NCBI GenBank assembly: GCA_963977425.1 | Contig: CAXBOO010000004.1 | Span: forward strand, 248,001-312,000 | DNA: 64,000 nucleotides | DNA from: CAXBOO01 sp963977425 | GTDB taxonomy: Bacteria; Bacteroidota; Bacteroidia; Flavobacteriales_D; Luteibaculaceae | Reading direction: 5' to 3' | In this document: positions 18,002 to 26,268 of the stretch, piece by piece | Numbering within the stretch: position 1 is the first letter of the stretch | Layout: every line of letters starts with the position of its first letter | Position numbers and translations under genes: made by a program | Notes under the pieces: model-generated | What the model was told of the DNA's origin: nothing | What the model saw: only the letters and a program-made list of their open reading frames with translations | Databases searched by the model: none

Positions 18002-18305
18002 TTTGTCGTAACTATCTGCAGGTTAAGCTGTTGAAAAGTTGTAAACAATGAAACGCCCGAAAATAGACCTTTCTAGAAATGGCTGTTGAAAACTCTTCCC
18101 TTATTGTTCATCTTCAACAAATTTTCCCGAAAGTATATTCACGAAGTTTGTATTCCGATGCTATTTTAAGCTGAAGAAATGAAGTCAAAGTCGAGCTCTA
18201 CGTTGTAGCGTTTTTGAATATTGGCTTGTTCATTTCTTAACACAGTCTATACAAATACATTGGGTGTAATACGTAACTTTAAAAAGACGATACTGAATAC
18301 GCACG
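18002..18305 (+). other. Gene-free leader region between trpS and nrdB
   Basis: The 304 bp contain no ORF of note. An 11-base direct repeat GCTGTTGAAAA occurs at 18027-18037 and 18082-18092. The second copy contributes to an inverted pair TGTTGAA (18084-18090) / TTCAACA (18113-18119). Near the end, TACAAATACATTGGGTG (about 18250-18266) loosely resembles an NrdR-box half-site pair, and TAACTTTA (18274-18281) is one base off the -7 consensus. I cannot assign a function. The region precedes nrdB and could carry its regulation. Confidence 0.45.
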
Positions 18306-19283
18306 ATGAGCCAACAACTAGAACCAATATTAGAAGCAAATAACAGTCGATTTGTACTGTTTCCAATTCAACACAACGACATTTGGGCCTATTACAAAAA
18401 TGCTGAGGCCAGTTTCTGGACAGCAGAAGAGATAGATCTTAGTCAAGACCTGAATGACTGGTCAGATAAATTAAACGACGATGAGCGATTTTTTATCAAA
18501 CATGTTTTGGCGTTTTTTGCCGCTTCAGATGGTATAGTAAACGAAAACTTGGCTGAACATTTCTTATCTGAGGTTCAATATACCGAAGCGAAGTTTTTCT
18601 ACGGTTTTCAAGTTTCTATGGAAAACATCCACTCAGAAACGTATTCTTTATTGATTGATACCTACATCAGCAACGATGCAGAGAAAGATCACTTGTTCAA
18701 CGCTATTGATACTCTTGAATGTGTTAAGAAAAAAGCCGATTGGGCATTGCGTTGGATAGATAACGGGAATTTTGCAGAACGCCTTGTGGCCTTTGCTGCT
18801 GTTGAAGGTATTTTCTTCTCAGGTTCTTTCTGCTCTATTTTCTGGTTGAAAAAACGTGGCCTTATGCCAGGACTTACTTTTTCAAACGAGTTGATTTCAA
18901 GAGATGAAGGATTGCACTGCGATTTTGCATGTTTGTTGTATACAACTCACTTGGTAAATAAGCTAAGTAAGCAGCAAGTTCAAGATATCATAGTAGATGC
19001 TGTAAACATTGAAAAAGAATTTGTAACCGATGCCTTACCAGTAAAACTAATTGGTATGAATGCCGAATTGATGGGGCAGTACATTGAGTTTGTTGCCGAT
19101 AGATTATTAGTAGAATTAGGCAATGAGAAAATATACAATGTTGGTAATCCGTTCGATTTTATGGATCTAATCAACTTACAAGGTAAGACCAACTTCTTTG
19201 AGAAGCGTGTTGCTGAATACCAAAAATCTGGAGTAGCCGATGGTAACAACTCGAAAGAGTTTACTATGGACGAAGACTTCTAA
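18306..19283 (+). CDS. nrdB: Class Ia ribonucleotide reductase small (beta) subunit
   Basis: The diiron/tyrosyl-radical subunit that generates the radical used by NrdA to reduce ribonucleoside diphosphates. The 325 residues strongly resemble the eukaryotic-type R2: HVLAFFAASDGIVNENL, then MENIHSETYSLLIDTYI with Y113 as the predicted radical tyrosine. Iron ligands lie in the HCDFACLLY and VEGIFFSGSF segments. The C-terminal tail EFTMDEDF matches the R2 tail that docks into R1. nrdA begins 72 bp downstream, so the order is nrdB-nrdA. Confidence 0.97.
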   Translation: MSQQLEPILEANNSRFVLFPIQHNDIWAYYKNAEASFWTAEEIDLSQDLNDWSDKLNDDERFFIKHVLAFFAASDGIVNENLAEHFLSEVQYTEAKFFYGFQVSMENIHSETYSLLIDTYISNDAEKDHLFNAIDTLECVKKKADWALRWIDNGNFAERLVAFAAVEGIFFSGSFCSIFWLKKRGLMPGLTFSNELISRDEGLHCDFACLLYTTHLVNKLSKQQVQDIIVDAVNIEKEFVTDALPVKLIGMNAELMGQYIEFVADRLLVELGNEKIYNVGNPFDFMDLINLQGKTNFFEKRVAEYQKSGVADGNNSKEFTMDEDF

Positions 19284-19355
19284 GCACAATAATTAAAAAT
19301 TTCACGGTCTGGAGAGATGGCTCTTTAGACTCAAACATCGTTAATACATAGTTTT

Positions 19356-21749
19356 ATGTTTGTTATAAAAAGAGACGGCCGCAAAGAGGTTGTAAAATTC
19401 GATAAGATTACCGCACGAATTAAAAAGTTGTGTTACGGTCTTAACCCCAATGTAGATCCTGCGCGTATTGCTATGCGTGTTATTGAAGGAGTTTACGATG
19501 GTGTACGTACTTTCGAATTGGATAATTTGGCAGCAGAAGTTGCCGCAACCAATACCATTTACCATCCAGATTATGCTCAGTTGGCATCGCGTATTGCGGT
19601 ATCTAACCTGCACAAGAATACCGAGAAAAGTTTCTCAGGTACTATGGATATCTTGTACTACTACAAGGATCCAAAAACTGGTGAAAAAGCTGCTTTGTTG
19701 GCTGATGATATCTACGAGATTATCCAAGAAAACAAAGAACAGTTGGACAGCGCCATTATTTATGATCGCGATTTCAATTACGATTTCTTTGGTTTCAAAA
19801 CGTTGGAACGTTCATACTTATTGAAAACCAATGGTTTAATTACAGAGCGCCCTCAGCACATGTTGATGCGTGTTTCGGTTGGTATTCATAAAAACGATAT
19901 TGATGCGGTAATTGAAACTTACAACGCAATGTCTCAAGGTTGGTTTACTCATGCTACGCCTACTTTATTCAATGCCGGTACTCCAAAACCACAAATGTCA
20001 TCTTGCTTTTTGCTTACCATGCAAGAGGATAGCATTTCAGGTATTTACGATACACTTAAGCAATGTGCTAAGATTTCACAATCGGCAGGAGGAATAGGAT
20101 TGTCTATTCACGATGTACGCGCTAAAGGTTCTTACATTAAAGGTACCAATGGTACGTCTAATGGTATTGTTCCAATGTTGCGTGTTTTTAACGATACCGC
20201 TCGTTATGTGGATCAAGGTGGTGGAAAACGTAAAGGTTCATTTGCTATTTACATCGAACCATGGCATGCTGATATCTTCGATTTCTTGGACTTGAAAAAG
20301 AACCACGGTAAAGAAGAAATGCGTGCACGTGATTTGTTCTTCGCTTTGTGGACACCAGATTTGTTCATGAAACGTGTTGAAGAAGATGGTATGTGGACTT
20401 TGATGGATCCTAACGAATGTCCAGGGTTGTCTGATTGTCACGGAGCGGAATTCGAAAAGCTATATACAAAGTATGAAGCTGAAGGAAAAGGGCGTAAAAC
20501 CATTAAGGCGCAAGAGCTTTGGTTTAAAGTTGTAGAATCTCAAATAGAAACAGGTACTCCGTACATGTTGTATAAAGATGCTGCCAACGGTAAATCGAAC
20601 CAGAAAAACTTAGGTACAATCAAGTCATCTAACTTGTGTACTGAAATTATGGAATACACTGCACCCGATGAAGTTGCAGTTTGTAATCTAGCATCTATTG
20701 CCTTACCTAAGTTTGTGAAAGACGGAAAATTCGATCACGACCAATTGTTCCAAATAGCGTATCAGGTAACTAAAAACTTGAACCGAATTATAGACAACAA
20801 TTACTATCCAGTAGTTGAAGCTAGAAACTCAAACATGCGTCACCGTCCTATCGGTATTGGTGTTCAGGGGCTTGCTGATGCTTTCATTTTGATGCGTTTC
20901 CCGTTTGAATCTGAAGAAGCAAAAGCATTGAACCGTGAAGTGTTCGAAACAATTTACTATGCTGCACTTACAGCTTCTAAAGACTTAGCTAAAGTTGATG
21001 GTGCTTATGAAACATATGCTGGTTCTCCAGTGTCACAAGGCATATTGCAATACGACATGTGGGGCGTTACACCAACCGATCGTTGGGAGTGGGCAACATT
21101 AAAAGAAGAAATTGCTAAATATGGTGTGCGTAATTCACTATTGTTGGCACCTATGCCTACAGCTTCTACAGCTCAGATCTTGGGCAACAATGAATGCTTC
21201 GAACCATATACATCAAACATTTATTCAAGAAGAGTACTTTCGGGAGAGTTTATTGTTGTAAACAAACACTTGTTGCGCGACTTAGTAAGTTTAGGTCTTT
21301 GGACTGAAGACTTGAAAAACAAGTTGGTAGCTGAAAACGGTTCTGTTCAAAACATTCCAGAAATTCCTGTAAACCTTAAAGAATTGTACAAAACGGCTTG
21401 GGAAATTAGCCAAAGAGCAATTCTAGACATGTCGGCCGATCGTGGAGCGTACATATGTCAGTCTCAATCATTGAATGTGTTCATGCCAAATGCCAATCCA
21501 GGTAAATTGACATCGATGCACTTCTATGGCTGGAAAAAAGGTTTAAAAACAGGTATGTACTACTTAAGAACCAAAGCAGCTGTTGACGCAATTAAATTTA
21601 CTTTGGATAAAGCCAATCAAGCTAAACCTTTAGCTGCAGGGGCCCCGGAGCCAGGAAAAGTAAAAGCACCACAAACGCAAGAAGAAATGAATGCTCAAAT
21701 GGTATGTGCGATTGACAATCCAGACGATTGTGAAATGTGCGGAGCCTAA
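19356..21749 (+). CDS. nrdA: Class Ia ribonucleotide reductase large (alpha) subunit
   Basis: The catalytic subunit for deoxynucleotide synthesis. Residues 1-90 form an ATP-cone, so activity is probably controlled by dATP. Active-site residues are all present: C217 in PQMSSCFLL, N426-C428-E430 in NLCTE, and C443 in AVCNLAS, with the radical-transfer region MPTASTAQ. The C-terminal redox pair is the CxxC in CEMCGA, the last five residues forming the swinging tail. The end of the gene (from 21736) is also the beginning of a tandem repeat that continues into the 3' flank. A terminator follows at 21939. Confidence 0.97.
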   Translation: MFVIKRDGRKEVVKFDKITARIKKLCYGLNPNVDPARIAMRVIEGVYDGVRTFELDNLAAEVAATNTIYHPDYAQLASRIAVSNLHKNTEKSFSGTMDILYYYKDPKTGEKAALLADDIYEIIQENKEQLDSAIIYDRDFNYDFFGFKTLERSYLLKTNGLITERPQHMLMRVSVGIHKNDIDAVIETYNAMSQGWFTHATPTLFNAGTPKPQMSSCFLLTMQEDSISGIYDTLKQCAKISQSAGGIGLSIHDVRAKGSYIKGTNGTSNGIVPMLRVFNDTARYVDQGGGKRKGSFAIYIEPWHADIFDFLDLKKNHGKEEMRARDLFFALWTPDLFMKRVEEDGMWTLMDPNECPGLSDCHGAEFEKLYTKYEAEGKGRKTIKAQELWFKVVESQIETGTPYMLYKDAANGKSNQKNLGTIKSSNLCTEIMEYTAPDEVAVCNLASIALPKFVKDGKFDHDQLFQIAYQVTKNLNRIIDNNYYPVVEARNSNMRHRPIGIGVQGLADAFILMRFPFESEEAKALNREVFETIYYAALTASKDLAKVDGAYETYAGSPVSQGILQYDMWGVTPTDRWEWATLKEEIAKYGVRNSLLLAPMPTASTAQILGNNECFEPYTSNIYSRRVLSGEFIVVNKHLLRDLVSLGLWTEDLKNKLVAENGSVQNIPEIPVNLKELYKTAWEISQRAILDMSADRGAYICQSQSLNVFMPNANPGKLTSMHFYGWKKGLKTGMYYLRTKAAVDAIKFTLDKANQAKPLAAGAPEPGKVKAPQTQEEMNAQMVCAIDNPDDCEMCGA

Positions 21750-21904
21750 GAGGAGAGTATCTCAAACGTTAGTTTGATGATCTATCCCGCGGGCTCAAAC
21801 ATTCGGTTGCTAGCCAACTGTGCGGAGCCTAAGAGGAGAGTATCTCAAACGTTAGCCGCGGGCTCAAACATTCGGTTGCTTGCCAACTGTGCGGAGCCTA
21901 AGAG
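21736..21904 (+). repeat. Tandem repeat that begins inside the nrdA 3' end (2.2 copies)
   Basis: Copy 1 is 21736-21818 (83 bp), copy 2 is 21819-21887 (69 bp), and a partial copy 3 is 21888-21904 (17 bp). Each begins TGTGCGGAGCCTAAGAG, which in copy 1 encodes the last residues and the stop codon of nrdA. Copy 2 matches copy 1 except for a 14-base segment (tttgatgatctatc) present only in copy 1 and one base near the end. The unit contains a short GAGA-GTA-TCTC inverted repeat and a CCGCGG palindrome. It looks like recent duplication of the gene end with its 3' flank. Confidence 0.93.
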
Positions 21905-21938
21905 CAAGCAATTCAAATAACATCGTATTATAAAATTC

Positions 21939-21967
21939 AAAATCCCTGCTTCGGCGGGGATTTTTTT
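21939..21967 (+). terminator. Rho-independent terminator for nrdBA
   Basis: An 11-bp stem (21939-21949 with 21954-21964, one T-G wobble) closes a TTCG tetraloop at 21950-21953, followed by a T run. It lies after the tandem repeat, so the repeat is transcribed as part of the nrdA 3' UTR. The following 114 bases before the peptidase gene contain nothing else that I recognise. Confidence 0.9.
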
Positions 21968-22081
21968 GTTTGATGATATGCAGATTGTAATCCATTATTC
22001 AAGACCTATCTTTTTCGATCCGAAGTTGAAAACAGACTTAAGCAAAACAATCTTATTAAATTCGATTTCCAATTAATCAAT

Positions 22082-24262
22082 ATGAAGAAAATACTTTACT
22101 CATTACTGGCTATTGCCATGCTATTGCCAAGTGCAAAGGCCGACGAAGGCATGTGGCTTCCGATGCTAATAAAGCGATTGAATTATACCGACATGCAAGC
22201 AAAAGGTTTGCAACTGTCTGCCGAAGAAATTTATTCGGTTAACAACAGCTCATTAAAAGATGCTATTGTGTCTTTGGGTGGATTTTGTACAGCAGAAGTT
22301 ATCTCTAAAAAAGGACTCCTACTTACCAATCACCACTGTGCGTATAGTAGCATACAAACTCATAGTACAGTTGAAAACGATTACTTAACTGACGGATTTT
22401 GGGCTAGAAGCTTAGCTGAAGAAAAACCAAACGAAGGTTTGTATGCTCGTTTTTTAGTGCGTATGGAAGACGTTACCAATCAGATTGTATCTCAGCTTAC
22501 TGCAGATATGACTGAAGAGCAACGTGATGCAAAAATCAAAGAATTAATTAAAGGAATTCAAGATAAAGCTGTAGAAGGTACTAGCTATAAAGCACAAGTA
22601 AAAGACTTCTTTCACGGGAATGAATTTTACATGTTCATTTACAACGATTACACCGATGTCCGTTTGGTAGGTGCACCACCTTCATCTGTAGGAAAATATG
22701 GTGGGGATACTGACAACTGGATGTGGCCACGTCATACGGGTGATTTTTCTTTGATGCGTGTATATGCAGATGCTGAAAACAATCCTTCAGATTATAGTGA
22801 AAGCAATGTACCATTGAACCCTAAGCACAGTTTGCCAATTTCAATTTCAGGAATAAACCAAGGTGATTTTGCAATGGTTATGGGGTATCCAGGGTCTACC
22901 GATCGTTTTCTAACATCGTTTGGTGTTAAAGAAGAATTGGACTTACACCAACCAACGGTTGTTGATATTAGAGATGTGAAGCTTGAAGTGATGCGCAAGT
23001 ACATGGAAGCAGATCCAGCAGTTAGAATCAAATATGCTAGTAAATATGCTCAAGTAGCTAATTACTGGAAATATTACATCGGTCAACAAAAGCAATTGAA
23101 ACGCAACAAGATATATGAGAAGAAAAAATCTCTTGAGTCGTCGTTTTTAAATTGGGTGGCACAAAGTAAAGAGCGTGAAGCAAAGTATGGTGAAGCATTG
23201 AAGTTGATTGAAGACAATACAGCTATCAAAAGCAAATCGGTTGTTGGTAACACGTATTTATTAGAAGCTGGCTTAACAGGGTCGGATCTTATTTTATTTG
23301 CTTTTAGAAGCGAACGTCAGATTAAAGCAGGTTTAGGTGATGCTTCAACTATGGAGAAAATTAAGCCAGGCTTATTAGAGACGTCGAAAAAACACTTCGA
23401 AGGAAATCACACTGCTTTAGAGAAAGAGATAATGGTAGAAATGTTGAAGTTGTACAAGCAAAATGTACTGACTGAACAATTGCCAAGTTTCTTTACACTT
23501 ATTGATGGTAAGTACAAAGGAGATATTCAAAAATTTGTTGATAAACTGTACGAGTCATCTATCTATGCTTCAGAATCTAAATTCGAAGCGTTTTTAAACA
23601 AACCTGCAGAAAAAACATTGTCAAAAGACCTTGGAAGTATTGTTGCTAATGAATTGATCAAGATGTACTTCTCTTCTCAAGGAACAAATGCAGCATCTAC
23701 AGCGCAGCTTGAAAAAGGCAATAGATTGTTTGTAGATGGTTTGCGTAAAATGAACGCATCTAAGAAATACTATCCCGATGCGAATTCTACTATGAGAGTT
23801 ACGTATGGTACAGTTGGCGATTATAGCGCACGCGATGCAGTGAAATATGATTTCTATACTACACTAACAGGTGTAATGGAAAAAATGGACAACAGCAATC
23901 CAGAGTTTGTAGTACCAAATAAGCTGGAAGCTTTGCATAAAGCGAAAGATTATGGACAGTATGCAAACGATAAAGGTGAGTTGGTTGTAAACTTCATTAC
24001 CAATACCGATATTACTGGAGGTAACTCAGGTAGTCCAGTAATCAATGGTAAAGGAGAATTAATAGGATGTGCTTTTGATGGTAACTGGGAAGCTATGAGT
24101 GGTGATATTGCTTTCGAAAGCGAAGTGCAAAGAACCATATGTGTAGATGCTCGTTACATTTTGTTTACTATAGATAAGTATGCAGGAGCGCAAAACATCA
24201 TTGATGAGTTGGATTTGGTTACTTCTGAATCTGTAAAAGAAGAAGCTTTGTTAGAAGATTAA
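22082..24262 (+). CDS. dpp7: S46 family dipeptidyl-peptidase, DPP7-like
   Basis: A periplasmic or surface serine peptidase that removes N-terminal dipeptides. It has a signal peptide (residues 1-20, ending SAKA), H85 in TNHHCAYSS, the acidic member in the DTDNWMWPRHTGDF segment, and the nucleophile S649 in GGNSGSP. The specificity position that is Arg in DPP11 (Asp/Glu at P1) is Gly667 here, in FDGNWEAMSGDI, so a DPP7-type preference for hydrophobic P1 residues is predicted. The 726 residues are the normal family length. It is transcribed singly and shares a bidirectional terminator with the SPOR gene. Confidence 0.92.
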   Translation: MKKILYSLLAIAMLLPSAKADEGMWLPMLIKRLNYTDMQAKGLQLSAEEIYSVNNSSLKDAIVSLGGFCTAEVISKKGLLLTNHHCAYSSIQTHSTVENDYLTDGFWARSLAEEKPNEGLYARFLVRMEDVTNQIVSQLTADMTEEQRDAKIKELIKGIQDKAVEGTSYKAQVKDFFHGNEFYMFIYNDYTDVRLVGAPPSSVGKYGGDTDNWMWPRHTGDFSLMRVYADAENNPSDYSESNVPLNPKHSLPISISGINQGDFAMVMGYPGSTDRFLTSFGVKEELDLHQPTVVDIRDVKLEVMRKYMEADPAVRIKYASKYAQVANYWKYYIGQQKQLKRNKIYEKKKSLESSFLNWVAQSKEREAKYGEALKLIEDNTAIKSKSVVGNTYLLEAGLTGSDLILFAFRSERQIKAGLGDASTMEKIKPGLLETSKKHFEGNHTALEKEIMVEMLKLYKQNVLTEQLPSFFTLIDGKYKGDIQKFVDKLYESSIYASESKFEAFLNKPAEKTLSKDLGSIVANELIKMYFSSQGTNAASTAQLEKGNRLFVDGLRKMNASKKYYPDANSTMRVTYGTVGDYSARDAVKYDFYTTLTGVMEKMDNSNPEFVVPNKLEALHKAKDYGQYANDKGELVVNFITNTDITGGNSGSPVINGKGELIGCAFDGNWEAMSGDIAFESEVQRTICVDARYILFTIDKYAGAQNIIDELDLVTSESVKEEALLED

Positions 24263-24284
24263 GTTTTCTGAAATATTCAATATT

Positions 24285-24312
24285 AAAAAAGGGGCCTAAG
24301 CCCCTTTTTTTA
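24285..24312. terminator. Bidirectional terminator between dpp7 and the SPOR gene
   Basis: A perfect 11-bp stem (24285-24295 with 24300-24310) with a CTAA loop. The arms begin with six A and end with six T, so it works in both directions for the two convergent genes. The last base of the stem is also part of the SPOR gene's stop codon. Confidence 0.9.
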
Positions 24313-24738
24313 TTCTTCATAGTTTGCGTATTCAACCTTGTCATTGACGACATAGGCACTTGGGAATTCTTCTTTAATAGCGTGTAAAAATTTTTCGGCA
24401 TCCAATTGGTTTCTGAAATTGCCAACCCTAAGTTTGAAGTTAGGAGCTTGATAGCTAACGAAAGCTTTTTGATCAGGATAGAGTTGGAGAAATTCACCTT
24501 TAAGTCTTAAAGCCTCTTCTCTACTGCCAAAAAATACTTGCACTCTAAATCCACTCATGGTTTTAGAACGGCTATGTTCTTCAATGAATTTACGTTCAAT
24601 CACCTTCAAGGCTGGTTTCTCGTAGTAATCAGTACCAACCGACGCATTCTGGTTAAGCGAATTGATGTTCATTCGATCTTGCGCAAAAGAAAAGCTTACA
24701 GCAGTAAAAAGTGATAAGCCAACAAAAAGTAATCTCAT
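24310..24738 (-). CDS. SPOR domain-containing periplasmic protein
   Basis: A small secreted protein of 142 residues with a signal peptide cleaved after about residue 19 (SFSFA-QD). The C-terminal 80 residues resemble a SPOR domain (GFRVQVFFGSREEAL, then NFKLRVGNFRNQLDAEKF), which binds denuded peptidoglycan glycan strands in cell-division and wall proteins. No membrane anchor remains after cleavage. It is a single-gene unit with its own promoter. The SPOR call rests on pattern and is good but not certain. Confidence 0.8.
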   Translation of the reverse strand: MRLLFVGLSLFTAVSFSFAQDRMNINSLNQNASVGTDYYEKPALKVIERKFIEEHSRSKTMSGFRVQVFFGSREEALRLKGEFLQLYPDQKAFVSYQAPNFKLRVGNFRNQLDAEKFLHAIKEEFPSAYVVNDKVEYANYEE

Positions 24739-24763
24739 AGAATAGGTTTAAGATTGAAGTAAA

Positions 24764-24793
24764 CAAATGTAGTTTGAATCTTGTTAACGCAAA
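24764..24793 (-). promoter_or_regulatory. Putative promoter (-33 TTTG, -7 TAnnTTTG) for the SPOR gene
   Basis: On the minus strand TTTG (24793-24790) is followed after 18 bases by TACATTTG (24771-24764), matching both Bacteroidota promoter elements. It ends 25 bases before the ATG. This is the most complete promoter seen in the window. Confidence 0.62.
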
Positions 24794-24934
24794 ACTACAA
24801 ATTGAGGTATAGAATGAACTTGCCTTTTTCGAATATTTGATTTTTGGTTTGCGATTATTATTTAGAAGCATTTTAAATTAATTAACAACTTCGTAAAACC
24901 TTGCCTACAAGCAATTCCAAAATCCACATTCTAC

Positions 24935-24942
24935 TAAATTTG
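24935..24942 (+). promoter_or_regulatory. Putative -7 promoter box for the act-cox operon
   Basis: TAAATTTG matches TAnnTTTG exactly and ends 38 bases before the actA ATG. No good TTG at -33 spacing. It is the only exact box in the 242-bp divergent region on the plus strand. Confidence 0.5.
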
Positions 24943-24980
24943 CGACCACTTAAAGAGGATAACTCTTAAAATTACCAAGT

Positions 24981-26249
24981 ATGCACAAGCGTTTTACTAA
25001 CGTCAGATACAGATTTTTCACCCCATTACTAGCTCTAGGATTGTTCCTACTAATTGGTAATCAGTCGTTTGCACAGCCAAACGGCGAATTGCTATTTAAA
25101 GGTAACTGTGCCTCATGTCACCGTCCAACTACCGAAGCCTTAACAGGTCCAGGTTTGAAAGGTGTCGAAGAAAGATGGGTTGGTCGTGAAGAACTGATTT
25201 ACGAGTGGATAAAAAATCCACAGAAAGTTCTTAACTCAGGCGATGCCTATGTTACTAAGCTATATGCTGAGTACAAATCATCAGGTTTGATGACTCCGCA
25301 AGCTTTAAGTAACGAGGAGATTGATGCGATTTTAAAATATGTTAAAGAGTATCAACCGCCAGTTGCAATTGTTGAGGATGTTCAAGAAAGTGGAGCTAAT
25401 TCTGCTGGAGGTGATTCAAATTCTACGACATGGATGCTCCTTATTATTGGAGTCTTATTGATCGTGATTTTCTCTTTGTTGGGTGTGAAGAACACTTTAC
25501 AACGTGCTGTTGACAAGAGCAAGGGAATTGAAGAAGAAAAAGATTTCACTTACTCTAAAGGAGTTAAGCAGTGGATTGCGAAAAACAAAGTAATTACAGC
25601 GTTCTTAGTGATCTTGCTTGTAGTTGGTGGTTTGCGCGATGTGTGGCACTCACTTTTAAGTATAGGTGTTTATGAAGGGTATAAGCCAGAGCAGCCAATT
25701 TGGTTCTCTCATAAGGTGCATGCTGGTCAGAACGAAATCAACTGTGTTTACTGTCATAACAGTGCGGAGAAAAGCAAGCACGCAGGTATACCAACTGCTA
25801 ATGTTTGTATGAACTGCCACGTAGCGGTTAAAAAAGGTAAGATTACCGGAGAAGAGGAAATCGCTAAAATTTATGCTGCCACAGGATGGGATGCTGAAAA
25901 GCGTGAGTACACAGGTAATACACAACCTATTAAATGGGTTAAAGTTCACAACTTGCCAGATCACGTTTACTTCAACCACTCTCAGCACGTTGTAGTTGGA
26001 AAACTAGAATGTACTGAATGTCACGGTGAAGTGAAAGAAATGGATACAGCTGAGCAATTCGCTCCGCTTACCATGGGATGGTGTATCAACTGTCACAGAG
26101 ATACAGAAGTTCAAATGGCAGATAATGGTTACTACGATGAGTGGCACAACCGTTTATCAAAAGAAGAATTGAAAAAATATCTTAATAACGACGAGCGCAT
26201 TACCGTTAACGAGATCGGAGGAATAGAATGCGCAAAATGTCACTATTAA
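24981..26249 (+). CDS. actA: Alternative complex III multiheme cytochrome c subunit ActA
   Basis: The electron-carrying heme subunit of alternative complex III (menaquinol:cytochrome c/oxidase oxidoreductase), facing the periplasm. After a signal segment there are six CXXCH heme sites: C43-H47, C255-H259, C276-H280, C344-H348, C368-H372 and C417-H421. The first lies in a separate N-terminal mono-heme cytochrome c domain (about 32-125). Two membrane segments (about 151-168 and 203-217) separate it from the five-heme cytochrome c7-like domain. The family core is a pentaheme protein, so this form carries a fused extra cytochrome. First gene of the operon. Confidence 0.95.
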   Translation: MHKRFTNVRYRFFTPLLALGLFLLIGNQSFAQPNGELLFKGNCASCHRPTTEALTGPGLKGVEERWVGREELIYEWIKNPQKVLNSGDAYVTKLYAEYKSSGLMTPQALSNEEIDAILKYVKEYQPPVAIVEDVQESGANSAGGDSNSTTWMLLIIGVLLIVIFSLLGVKNTLQRAVDKSKGIEEEKDFTYSKGVKQWIAKNKVITAFLVILLVVGGLRDVWHSLLSIGVYEGYKPEQPIWFSHKVHAGQNEINCVYCHNSAEKSKHAGIPTANVCMNCHVAVKKGKITGEEEIAKIYAATGWDAEKREYTGNTQPIKWVKVHNLPDHVYFNHSQHVVVGKLECTECHGEVKEMDTAEQFAPLTMGWCINCHRDTEVQMADNGYYDEWHNRLSKEELKKYLNNDERITVNEIGGIECAKCHY

Positions 26250-26268
26250 AAAACCAGTAACAAACGCT

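Noticed and set aside
21736..21904. Direct repeats behind nrdA considered as a CRISPR array
   Set aside because: The copies are contiguous with no spacers, of unequal length, and include the gene end; there are no cas genes.
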